55,054 nucleotides of DNA. Origin: a bacterium. Lineage in GTDB: Bacteria; Acidobacteriota; Terriglobia; Terriglobales; Acidobacteriaceae. Below the pieces are notes generated by a model. That model made no database searches and had not been told where the DNA came from. It worked only from the letters and a program-made list of their open reading frames with translations. The stretch's first letter is position 1. The number at the start of each line of letters is the position of its first letter. The position numbers were made by a program, and so were the translations under genes. Below are positions 36,642-45,532 of the stretch, piece after piece. Where the stretch lies: positions 1 through 55,054 of the forward strand of contig JAMFSC010000078.1 of the NCBI GenBank assembly GCA_026225095.1. The letters run 5' to 3'.

Positions 36642-36845
36642 GCCAAGAGAAATTCATCGGAAAACACAGGAGAAATCACTTGAGCGTCGCAGTCTCTTTC
36701 CATACTTGGTGCGCAAGCCCAGATCAGCCTTTGCAGCCCGTCCATCCCCAAAGTCTTCATGGACAGGAGCCAGGAAGGCGAGACGACAGCCTTCTCCGGG
36801 CGAACGCGAGACAGCGACTGGCTTCACAGCAGAGGAGTGGCCAAG

Positions 36846-37505
36846 ATGGGTATCTCGCACAAGGTGGCGCCGGCAGTGGATGGCGAACTTCGTTTCAATC
36901 GGGCTCAACTGCCCGCGTTTGGATCGGACGATCGAAAGCTAAGCCTCATCGGACGGCTGAATGGAGCGGGAAAAGAAGGGAAGATCGATCAGCAAAGATT
37001 GAGTGTTGAGCTGGGAGAACGGATTCTCGCACTCTACGACGAATTCAGACCACGGCTCTTTCGCTACATCCGCAGCATGAATCTGAACCGGGACCAGGCA
37101 GAAGAGGTCATCCAGGAGACCTTCATGCGGCTGACCATTCGGCTCCTGAAAGATGACGACATTGACAACGTACAAGGATGGATCGTTCGAGTTGCCCACA
37201 ACTTCGCAGTCGATCTGCACAAGAAAAAACTCCGGGAGCCATCCGGAACCTCTGACCTCAGCTTCGCCGTGGAGAACCGCATCGACCCTACTCCCAATCC
37301 AGAAGAGACCTATTCAAGGAAGGAGCAGATCAGGCGCATGGAGGAGGCATTGTCGGCTCTCACTCCACAGCAGCGCCAATGCTTTCAGCTACGAGCTCAC
37401 GGATTTGGCTACAAGGAGATTGGAACGACGTTCGGGATCAGCGAGCAGCGGGCAGCTTTGATCGTAAAACAGGTCTCCGTGCGACTCGCGGCAACCTGCG
37501 GTTAG
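36846..37505 (+). CDS. ECF-type RNA polymerase sigma factor
   Basis: A 219-residue sigma-70-family protein. ATG at 36846 is preferred over ATG 36759 because a GAGGAG site sits 8 nt upstream; an N-terminal tail of about 55 residues remains. Region 2 (about 62-130) has LFRYIRSMNLNRDQAEEVIQ and ETFMRL, WIVRVAHN and AVDL; region 4 (about 165-215) has SALTPQQRQCFQLR and a helix-turn-helix GYKEIGTTFGISEQR. The following gene encodes a ZAS-type anti-sigma protein, so the pair is probably a signal-released switch for this envelope locus. The promoter recognised is not known. Confidence 0.92.
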   Translation: MGISHKVAPAVDGELRFNRAQLPAFGSDDRKLSLIGRLNGAGKEGKIDQQRLSVELGERILALYDEFRPRLFRYIRSMNLNRDQAEEVIQETFMRLTIRLLKDDDIDNVQGWIVRVAHNFAVDLHKKKLREPSGTSDLSFAVENRIDPTPNPEETYSRKEQIRRMEEALSALTPQQRQCFQLRAHGFGYKEIGTTFGISEQRAALIVKQVSVRLAATCG

Positions 37506-37539
37506 AAGATCCCCGGTTACAAGAAACAAGATTGAGACT

Positions 37540-39315
37540 ATGAATCGATTTCTGAGACATCTCGTTTCCATGCAGGACGACCACCTCTCCGACGAGCGCA
37601 TGGTGAGTCTGCTCTGCCATGAGTTGTCGTATCCGAAGAGGTGGATCGCCGAGCGTCATCTGGCCAGATGCTGGCGCTGCAGGGTTCGCAAGGAAGATCT
37701 GGAAGGATATCGCGCAGACCGGATGATCCGCCTCTATCGCGAAGCCCTGGAGAACGGAGAGCTGTCGCTCCCCGATGCTCCGCGCACGGAGTTTCTGCTG
37801 CGCCTCGATGCCCGGATTCACCAGGCTCCGACGCTCCGGCGAGGCTACCTCTCCGGGCTGCACCTCACCCGCACTCAGATTCAGCAACTCAGCCCCGTGT
37901 TCGCCACATGCCTGTTGCTTAGTGTTGCCGCTGCGCCCGTCCTCTTCTCCCGCAGCCGGATCCGCGTTCCGGAGATCGACTCCAGCACGTTACTGGTTCG
38001 AGCCGAGAGGTGGGAAGGACCCGATCCCGGCGTCCCTGGTGGAGTCATCGTTCAGGCCATCCGGATCACAGCTCCCCATCAGATCCTGGAGCGATCCATC
38101 TACCGCGACGTGCTGAGAAGACGGTCCGCGCGAGCCGTCAAGCTGGACGCCGGACAAGATCATCTGCGAACCCGGCTGGCTCATGCGGGAATCGACTGGG
38201 ATGAACCCATCTCCGCATCCGGATATAGGGGATGGCACGACCGGCAACCCATGCGTGAGGACAAGATCGTTCGCGCCGCCGGCCACCTTCTCAAACTTAC
38301 GACCTCGGTGCCTGGGGGATCTATCTCAGAACAATCTCTCACCGTGCGCGATACCGACTTCCATCCCGTGCGTCGCACCGTCGTCTTTCGGGATAGTGAA
38401 ACCGTGGAGGTTGCCGAACTCGACTTCAAGATTCTCCCCTGGAGCCAGGTCGATACAAACCTGTTCGAGAGCGCGGGAGTCTCCGAGTCCGCGGCCCCCA
38501 CGTCTCTCGCTCGCGCGCTGCCTCTACCGCACATCCCGGAGGTGCTGGGCGAGACGCAGCTTGAGGAGACAGAACTCGGCGCAAGACTCATCCTGAATCA
38601 GCTCCACGCAGATACAGGCGAGCAGATCGAGATCACCCGGCTGCCCCGTGGAGTCGAGGTGAAAGGGCTGGTCCAGACGGAGGAGCGGAAGCAGGAGCTG
38701 CAGCGCCAGTTGCACATCGTGCCTCATCTCACGGTCGCGATCAAGAGCGTCGCAGAGCTGAAGGATGACCCTCTCTCGGGCGTGGCCGCGAACGACGCAG
38801 GAGATGCGTTGCTGCCGGACCAGTCGTCTCCGCTCGAATCGTATCTGCGGGCCCACGGACGGAGCATCGTCGTCATCAATGTCCTCGCACGGCGACTTTT
38901 CAACGATGCTCTGACGATCAGCCAGGAGAGTAAGGCGATCGAAGATCTGCAGACCCGCTTCGCCTCTGGAGAACAGAGGAGTGTCGTCGCGTCGGCGACT
39001 CTGCTGGAGCTGATCTATAGCCACCGCGAACGGTTGGAAGCCGCGCTCGGCCAAGAACGCGAACACTTGGGGGAGGCACAGAGCACCGCGGGGTTCGACG
39101 ATTCTCGCCCCGATCCAACCTCGCGCCTCCACGATGCGGCGAGCAGGAATCTCGCACTTTGCAAGGAACTCACGGAGACCGATGGTTCCGCGACGCAGAG
39201 CGCGGATCAGATCCTCCGCGATATGTCACTCCAGGTGAAATACCTCGCCAGCGGCCTGCGCGACACCTACGTCAGGTCTCGTCTGAGCGACTCACCCCTG
39301 AAAGAAAAGAGATAG
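37540..39315 (+). CDS. Membrane anti-sigma factor-like protein with ZAS motif and large outer domain
   Basis: A 591-residue protein starting 35 nt after the sigma gene. The N-terminal cytoplasmic part has a ZAS-type zinc motif H40-x3-C44-x2-C47 (HLARCWRC), with H15 25 residues earlier as the likely fourth ligand. A single transmembrane segment (about 117-136) follows and then an extracytoplasmic region of about 450 residues, rich in charged residues with helical tails. No catalytic domain is recognised. The outer region is far larger than in typical short anti-sigma proteins, so it may sense envelope partners directly, such as the lipoproteins or porin encoded beside it. The next gene starts 1 nt after its stop. 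Confidence 0.85.
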   Translation: MNRFLRHLVSMQDDHLSDERMVSLLCHELSYPKRWIAERHLARCWRCRVRKEDLEGYRADRMIRLYREALENGELSLPDAPRTEFLLRLDARIHQAPTLRRGYLSGLHLTRTQIQQLSPVFATCLLLSVAAAPVLFSRSRIRVPEIDSSTLLVRAERWEGPDPGVPGGVIVQAIRITAPHQILERSIYRDVLRRRSARAVKLDAGQDHLRTRLAHAGIDWDEPISASGYRGWHDRQPMREDKIVRAAGHLLKLTTSVPGGSISEQSLTVRDTDFHPVRRTVVFRDSETVEVAELDFKILPWSQVDTNLFESAGVSESAAPTSLARALPLPHIPEVLGETQLEETELGARLILNQLHADTGEQIEITRLPRGVEVKGLVQTEERKQELQRQLHIVPHLTVAIKSVAELKDDPLSGVAANDAGDALLPDQSSPLESYLRAHGRSIVVINVLARRLFNDALTISQESKAIEDLQTRFASGEQRSVVASATLLELIYSHRERLEAALGQEREHLGEAQSTAGFDDSRPDPTSRLHDAASRNLALCKELTETDGSATQSADQILRDMSLQVKYLASGLRDTYVRSRLSDSPLKEKR

Positions 39316-39316
39316 G

Positions 39317-42300
39317 ATGCATCCGCCAATGCCAGGCTTCACTCGCAAGCTAGCCAATCACCTGGCGCGCACGGTCCGCGATTCGCGGCAAAGTCCATTG
39401 TCCGCGGAGTCGATCCTCATCACCGCCGCATCCATCGCTCTGCTGCTGATGCTCTTCGGCTGCGGCAGCGGATCCAGCCTTGTCACAACCGCAGGCCCCA
39501 TCACCATCGCGAACGGCAGCGGCGTCACCGCCAGGGTTACCTCACTCAACGTGGCTGCCACCGCGCAGCTCAGCATGATGCCCATCGGCGATACCGTCAA
39601 CGCCGGGGTCGACTGGACGGTGATGTGCGGCGGCAACCCGGTCACAGGCAGCGTCGTGAACGGAGCATGCGGCACCTTCACTCCGTCCCACACCGCCGAT
39701 GGAGCGGCAACGCTCTTCACCGCGCCGGCAATGGTCCCGATTGGAACCACCATCACCATCACGGCCTCGGTTACCAGCAATCCGTCACAGTCCACGACCA
39801 CCAGCCTCACCATCGTCTCTCTGCCGATCGCCGTAGCCTTTTACAGTCCCCCGCTAAGTTCCCTCCTGATCAACGGGGGCTCCGGATTCACTGTCGACGT
39901 AACGAATGACCCCACAACCGCGGGCGTCATCTGGTCAGCCAGCTGCGGAGCGGCCGCCTGTGGTGCCTTCACCCCGGTGACTTCGCCGGCGTCGAACCGC
40001 CTCTCATCCACGTTCTATATCGCCCCATCGGTGGTGCCTCCTGGCGGCACAGTAACCATCACCGCCACCTCTCTCACGGACACGACGAAATCCATCAGCG
40101 CAACCATCCCGATCCTCGCGCCCACGGTCCCTCCTGCTCCTCCGCCCATCGCCATCAGCCTCTCTCCGGCAACGCTGTACGCGCAGACCACTGGCGCGGC
40201 GCGCACGCTCCATTTCATCGCCAACGTGACGAACGACGCGGCGACAGCAGGCGTGAACTGGAAGGTCGGCTGTGGCGGAACAACCTGCGGACAGATCACA
40301 TCCCATACCGCCAGCGGAGCGCAGGCCACCTTTGTCGGTCCCACCACCGTTCCTCCGGGCGGAGCCGTCACCATCACCGCCACCTCGGCCACGGATCCGA
40401 CACAGTCCGCCACCGCGGTCGTAACCGTCATCACCACTGCTCCTATCGTGGTGACCCTGTCCTCGAGTTCAGCGCTCCCGGCTTCTCTGACCGCGGGATC
40501 GCAAGCCACGCTCGCCGCCACGGTAGCATCCGACCCGGGAACCCTGGGTGTGAACTGGATCGCCACCTGTGGCAGCGCGGGAGCCTGTGGGAGCTTCAAC
40601 CTCTCTCCCGCCCATACCGCCAGCGGGGGGCAGATCATCTACACTGCTCCCGCCGCGATTCCCACCGGTGGCGTCGTGACCATCACCGCATCCTCGCCGG
40701 CCACGACCCCCTCGAACCCGGCCTCGGCCAGGACTACCATCACCGCTCAACCGCCATCCGTCTCCTTCCTGCAATCCCCTCCTGCAACCCTGACCAGCAC
40801 GGCCAAGATGTCCGTAAGCGCCATCGTTGCCAATGACGTCGCACCCGGAGGAGTCACCTGGACGGTACAGTGCGCGAGCACCATCGACGGAGCATGCGGC
40901 TGGATTACACCGGCACAGACCGCCAGCGGAGCGACTGCGACCTACACCGCACCGCCCGTCACCTCCGGCGGAACGTTAGTCACTATCCTCGCGACCTCGA
41001 CAGCCGCGCCTCAGGTCAATGTGAAGTCCTCTCCTATCGCGATCAAACCATCCACAAACCTGACCGTCAGCTTTGTTCCCACGCCTCCATCGCAGGTTCA
41101 GGCAAACTCCACGGTAAGCCTTGCCGCAGCCGTCGCGAATGATACGAGTAACGCCGGGGTCGACTGGCAGGTCTGCGCCAGCGGCTGCGGATTCTTTACG
41201 ACGCAGGCTGCGATCCCCGCGATTCCCGCAACTCAAACCACGCCCTACGTCCCTCCGGTGGCGGCTATCACGTCCACTCAGGTCTCGGCGTGGCCCAACA
41301 ACCTGCCGCTCCCATACACCGCTCCCTTGCAGGCTCCCGGCTCTGGCTCTGTGGTTCTGCTGGTCGCCTCCCATGCGGATCCAACCGCGGCCAACTCCGC
41401 GACCGTCACGATCATCACGACGTCGAACGGACCGGCGCTTCACGGCACGGTGCTTGCCGGAGTCCAGCCAGTCGTAGGCGCATCGGTCGCCCTTTACGCG
41501 GCCGGGACGACCGGTTACGGTTCGCTGGCTGCGCAGGTCTACGCACCCGGGGGCACCGCGACAACCCTGACCGACAGTAGCGGAGGCTTTGTGGTTCCCG
41601 GCGGATATAACTGCCCGAGCCCCGGAAGCCAGATGTACCTGGTGGCTACAGGAGGCGGCGTCGATGCCAAAGCCCCAAACCCCAATCTCGCTCTCATGAC
41701 TGCCCTCGGAAGCTGCAGCAGCCTCAGCTCTACCACCGTCGTGCTGAATGAGATCACCACCGTGGCCAGCGCCTTCGCTACCGCGCCCTTCGCCTCCAAC
41801 GAACCCCTCACAGGCAACAGCAGCTATCTGTACCTCGGCACCAGCAGCACCAACAGCACAGGTCTGGCCAACGCCTTCGCAACCGTCAACAACCTCGTCG
41901 ATGTCACTACCGGGCAGGCTCGGTTCGCGGTTCCATCCGGCAACGCCGCAGCGCCGTACGTCAAGATCGACACGCTGGCCGATATCCTGAACGCCTGCAC
42001 AGCCACCTCGGGCGGTGTCTACGGAGACGGAAGCTCGTGCGGCACGCTCTTCACCGCCGCCGCAGTCCTGGGGAATGGCAATGGCGCGGGCTACAACGAG
42101 TTTGTACCGGCCGATACCCTGCAGGCGATCTTCAACATCGCCCAGCATCCGGTGACCGGATATGGCTATCAGTTAGACCCCGCTCCCCTCCATTTTATGG
42201 GCCTCGTCTCGTCAACCTCCCCATTTCAGCCGACCGTCAGCCAGCAGCCGAACGACTGGTCTCTCTCGCTGAACTACACCAATGGCGGTGGGCTCTCTCC

Positions 42301-43267
42301 AGCCAGCACCGTTGGCTCCTTCGCGATTGACGCCTCTGGCGATCTATGGATCACGGATTCGAAGAACGGCATCGTCATCGAATGGAGCCCTGTAGGAGCC
42401 GCCCTTTCGCCCCCGACCGGTTTTCCCGCGGGCGGCGCGCAGATCGGCATCGATTCAGTGGGAGACATCTGGATCTCTGGCAACGGCGCTCTCACGGAGT
42501 TGACCAGCCTCGGATCGCCCGTGATGGGAAGTCCCTTCGGCGGTGTTTCCGGAGGCGGAAGCGATCTCTCGATCGACGCACAGAACAACATATGGATCGC
42601 GGACGGAAACGGCGTTGCCGAATTCAACAATCTTGGTCTGGCGGTCTCACCCAGCGTTGGCTATACCAACAGTGGGGTGACGGGAATCGCCGCCGTTGCA
42701 GTCGATAGCTCGAACAACATCTGGGTGGGGATTCCGACGTTTGCCGAACTGACCAATCCGGGCGGTCAGCTCATCGTCAGCGGAGGAATCGCGTCAGGCG
42801 TTACGACCCTGCCGGAGATGGCTGCCGATGGTGCCGGGAATACATGGGAACTCAAGTCCTCCGGACAGGTCTGCAAGACCCCGGTCTACGGTGGAAAAGG
42901 AACAACGCTGGTGCAGTCCTGCAACAGCGGCGGAGGAAGCTCAGGAGGAGGCCAGCAAGGCTTGAATTACCTGAGCCCCGCTGGAATAGCCATGGATGGC
43001 GCGGGGATCGTATGGATCGCATCGAGCGGAGGAACCATCCCTCCCAACGTCGTTCCGATCAATCCCAGCCTTGTCCTCGATTACGGCATCTCGCTGGTCT
43101 CGCAAAGTCTCTCCGCCGGAACCCTTCGTGTTGCCGTCGACGGCTCTGGAAACATCTGGGTTCTGCTTGCGAACAACACCGTCACCGAATACGTCGGCGC
43201 CGCCACGCCGGTGGTCACCCCGATCGCCCTCGGCCTGAAGAACAGGAAGCTGGCGGCCAGGCCATGA
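39317..43267 (+). CDS. Large lipoprotein: six Cys-bearing Ig-like repeats, shared module, NHL-type propeller
   Basis: A 1316-residue lipoprotein with ATG right after the anti-sigma stop. The signal region is long (49 residues) with lipobox LMLFGC (Cys49). Six repeats to about residue 700 follow the pattern V.ND...AGV.W.V.C...(A)CG.FTP.HTASGA.(T)YTAP..VP.GG.VTITATS..DP(T)QSAT, each with two conserved Cys that likely form a disulfide. The shared module (about 705-815) has LHGTVLAGVQPVVGASVALYAAG, QMYLVATGGG and LMTALGSC. The C-terminal NHL-type propeller (about 980-1316) has GDLWITDS, NNIWIADG and IAMDGAGIVWIAS. The tail is YVGAATPVVTPIALGLKNRKLAARP-like (VTEYVGAATP...LKN..L..RP). It probably projects from the outer membrane on a stalk. 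Confidence 0.86.
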   Translation: MHPPMPGFTRKLANHLARTVRDSRQSPLSAESILITAASIALLLMLFGCGSGSSLVTTAGPITIANGSGVTARVTSLNVAATAQLSMMPIGDTVNAGVDWTVMCGGNPVTGSVVNGACGTFTPSHTADGAATLFTAPAMVPIGTTITITASVTSNPSQSTTTSLTIVSLPIAVAFYSPPLSSLLINGGSGFTVDVTNDPTTAGVIWSASCGAAACGAFTPVTSPASNRLSSTFYIAPSVVPPGGTVTITATSLTDTTKSISATIPILAPTVPPAPPPIAISLSPATLYAQTTGAARTLHFIANVTNDAATAGVNWKVGCGGTTCGQITSHTASGAQATFVGPTTVPPGGAVTITATSATDPTQSATAVVTVITTAPIVVTLSSSSALPASLTAGSQATLAATVASDPGTLGVNWIATCGSAGACGSFNLSPAHTASGGQIIYTAPAAIPTGGVVTITASSPATTPSNPASARTTITAQPPSVSFLQSPPATLTSTAKMSVSAIVANDVAPGGVTWTVQCASTIDGACGWITPAQTASGATATYTAPPVTSGGTLVTILATSTAAPQVNVKSSPIAIKPSTNLTVSFVPTPPSQVQANSTVSLAAAVANDTSNAGVDWQVCASGCGFFTTQAAIPAIPATQTTPYVPPVAAITSTQVSAWPNNLPLPYTAPLQAPGSGSVVLLVASHADPTAANSATVTIITTSNGPALHGTVLAGVQPVVGASVALYAAGTTGYGSLAAQVYAPGGTATTLTDSSGGFVVPGGYNCPSPGSQMYLVATGGGVDAKAPNPNLALMTALGSCSSLSSTTVVLNEITTVASAFATAPFASNEPLTGNSSYLYLGTSSTNSTGLANAFATVNNLVDVTTGQARFAVPSGNAAAPYVKIDTLADILNACTATSGGVYGDGSSCGTLFTAAAVLGNGNGAGYNEFVPADTLQAIFNIAQHPVTGYGYQLDPAPLHFMGLVSSTSPFQPTVSQQPNDWSLSLNYTNGGGLSPASTVGSFAIDASGDLWITDSKNGIVIEWSPVGAALSPPTGFPAGGAQIGIDSVGDIWISGNGALTELTSLGSPVMGSPFGGVSGGGSDLSIDAQNNIWIADGNGVAEFNNLGLAVSPSVGYTNSGVTGIAAVAVDSSNNIWVGIPTFAELTNPGGQLIVSGGIASGVTTLPEMAADGAGNTWELKSSGQVCKTPVYGGKGTTLVQSCNSGGGSSGGGQQGLNYLSPAGIAMDGAGIVWIASSGGTIPPNVVPINPSLVLDYGISLVSQSLSAGTLRVAVDGSGNIWVLLANNTVTEYVGAATPVVTPIALGLKNRKLAARP

Positions 43268-43329
43268 GACATCCAGTACAGGATCCATGCCCTGTCCGGG
43301 CCTGCCGGCGCCACGTAGCCAATCAAGCG

Positions 43330-45465
43330 ATGGAGACCCCGATCCACATGCCTATGCTGAACAAGATTCCCGACTCTCGCGCCCTTCCCGCAGCTCGAAT
43401 CGCGGGCCTGGGTCTTCTGGCGATCGGTCTCCTTGCCCTCGCGGGATGTTCCTCCAGCGTCTCCTCCTCTGCACCCCAGGTCGGAGCCATCGCCTTCACG
43501 GACGCCAACGCCACCGCGCAGAAGCCGCTCACCGCGCTGACCGTCAGCCAGGGTACCTACCTCGACGTGACGATGACCAGCGACCCCAAGCTCCTCGGCG
43601 CCAACTGGACCGCTCTCTGCGGCAGCGCTCTCCCCCCCGGAACCCCCCTGCCTCCAGGACAGACGCAGGATCAGTCCTGCGGCACCTTCACGCCGGCCCA
43701 CACCATCAGCGCCCCCCTGCCAAGTTATGCCAGCAACGCGGCAGGCTACGTGACTTTCTACACCGCGCCGACCGTTCCTCCCAAACAAGGCGTCGTCACC
43801 CTCTACGCCTCCGCCACCAGCGACCCCTCCCAGTTCACCAGCGTAACCCTCACCATCGGTGGTCTGCCGATCTCGGTCGGGTTCGCGCCCGCTCCACCAT
43901 CCAGCCTGGGCCTCAGCACAAGCACGCAGCTCAAGGCAGTCCTCAGTAATGATGCCACCGGCGCCGGGGTCAACTGGACCGTGATCTGCACCTCTAGCGC
44001 ATGCGGATCATTCAGCTCGGCACAGACCGCCAGCGGCGCCCTCACCACCTACACCACGCCCGCGAGCGTCCCCGGCGGAGGCTCCGTGCTGGTCACCGCC
44101 ACCTCGGTCGCAGACCCCACAAAATCCGCGACCGCATCCATTCAGATCGTGCCGATCAGCGTATCCGTCACACCTGCGGTCCTGTCCGTCCCCACTGCTG
44201 GAACCGCCCCTCTCACTGCAATCGTGGCCAACGATGGCCTCAACAAAGGCGTGGACTGGACAGTAAGCTGCACCAACACCACCACCCCGGGCGTCTGCGG
44301 CACCATCACCTCCCATACCGCCAATGGAGCGAAAGCAACCTACACCGCCCCCGGCCTGGCCAGCATCTCCGCAGGCAGCAACGTCCTGATCACCGCGACC
44401 TCCACCACCGATCCCACCCGTAGCGCGACCTCCACCGTGACCACGATCCAGGGCAATCTCGTGGCGGGCACGGTGCAGGCTGCGGAACGCCCGGTCGTCG
44501 GCGCCCAGGTCAGCCTCTATGCGGCCGCGAGCAGGGAAGTGGCCCTCCCCGCCGTGGCGGCCAAGGACAACATCACCGTGGTGACCACAGCGACGACCGG
44601 CCAGAACGGCGACTTCTCGATCCCCGGTGGATACACGTGTCCCAGGCCCGATCAGCAGATGTATCTGGTATCCTTCGGCGGCGACTCCGGTGCGGGCACC
44701 AATCACAACTTCTCCCTCATGGCCGCCCTGGGATCATGCTCGCAGCTCGACGCAGCCCACTTCGTCCTCAACGAAGCCACCACGGTGGCGGCCGTCTACG
44801 CACTCTCCGGACTGATCGTCGACGCCCGGCACATGGGTTCAGGCAACACGTCATCCGACGCACTAGCCGCCGCCTTCGCCACTGCGAAGGATCTGGTCGA
44901 TGTCGCGACCGGAGCGGTACGTACGCGCAGCGTCTCCGGTACAGGCATCGTGCCGCAGGGCAGGATCAACCTTCTCGCCAGCTTCATCAGCGCGTGCGCC
45001 GTCACGTCGGGTTCCGCCGAAGGGGATGGCGGAGCCTGCGACCAGCTCTTTCAGGCAACCGATCCAGATACGACCCAGGCCGCTCAGCCCGACGACACCC
45101 TGACGGCAATGCTCAACCTGGCACGCCATGCGACTCTCCCGGTCGGAGGTCGGGACTCGGCGGCCCGGCTGTACCGGCTCGCAGCAACCAACGTCTCCGC
45201 GCAACCGGTGCTTCCGGAACGGGGCGATTGGACTCTCGCCATCCGGTTCCCCGCAACACAGGACGAGGCTGTCGTCGTCCCCTCCACTCTCGCACTTCAA
45301 CCCGCCTTCGATATTAACAGCGCAGGTCCCACCGTCGATGCGGCCGGCAACGTATGGCTTCGCGGCAAGGACCAGGCGGTGCTGGAGTTCGTCGGCGCCG
45401 CATCCTGCGTCGGAGCACCCGCCGCACTGATTCCAATCGCCGCCGCGATGGCTGAAGCTCCGTAA
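43330..45465 (+). CDS. Large lipoprotein: three Ig-like repeats and shared module, propeller lost
   Basis: A 711-residue lipoprotein with lipobox LLALAGC (Cys40). ATG at 43330 is chosen for a normal signal length; an ATG at 43264 overlaps the previous stop (ATGA) and would give a coupled start 22 residues longer, while ATG 43348 is also possible. Three repeats of the same Cys-bearing Ig type as in the preceding protein reach about residue 373. The shared module (about 378-640) has VAGTVQAAERPVVGAQVSLY, QMYLVSFGGDSGAG, LMAALGSC and VLNEATTVAAVYAL. The propeller is reduced to a single blade-like piece (VDAAGNVWLRGKDQAVLEFVGA) before a tail ending IPIAAAMAEAP. It seems to have been shortened by deletion between propeller blades. 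Confidence 0.82.
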   Translation: METPIHMPMLNKIPDSRALPAARIAGLGLLAIGLLALAGCSSSVSSSAPQVGAIAFTDANATAQKPLTALTVSQGTYLDVTMTSDPKLLGANWTALCGSALPPGTPLPPGQTQDQSCGTFTPAHTISAPLPSYASNAAGYVTFYTAPTVPPKQGVVTLYASATSDPSQFTSVTLTIGGLPISVGFAPAPPSSLGLSTSTQLKAVLSNDATGAGVNWTVICTSSACGSFSSAQTASGALTTYTTPASVPGGGSVLVTATSVADPTKSATASIQIVPISVSVTPAVLSVPTAGTAPLTAIVANDGLNKGVDWTVSCTNTTTPGVCGTITSHTANGAKATYTAPGLASISAGSNVLITATSTTDPTRSATSTVTTIQGNLVAGTVQAAERPVVGAQVSLYAAASREVALPAVAAKDNITVVTTATTGQNGDFSIPGGYTCPRPDQQMYLVSFGGDSGAGTNHNFSLMAALGSCSQLDAAHFVLNEATTVAAVYALSGLIVDARHMGSGNTSSDALAAAFATAKDLVDVATGAVRTRSVSGTGIVPQGRINLLASFISACAVTSGSAEGDGGACDQLFQATDPDTTQAAQPDDTLTAMLNLARHATLPVGGRDSAARLYRLAATNVSAQPVLPERGDWTLAIRFPATQDEAVVVPSTLALQPAFDINSAGPTVDAAGNVWLRGKDQAVLEFVGAASCVGAPAALIPIAAAMAEAP

Positions 45466-45532
45466 GCGGCCCGATTTGTCTTGTGAACCACTCATGCTTG
45501 CGCTGACCAGATACGAACCGAGGAGAATACCG

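Noticed and set aside
42844-43329. Upstream extension of the third lipoprotein into the preceding gene
   Set aside because: The extension lies inside the well-supported propeller of the gene at 39317, in another frame, and would bury the lipoprotein signal.
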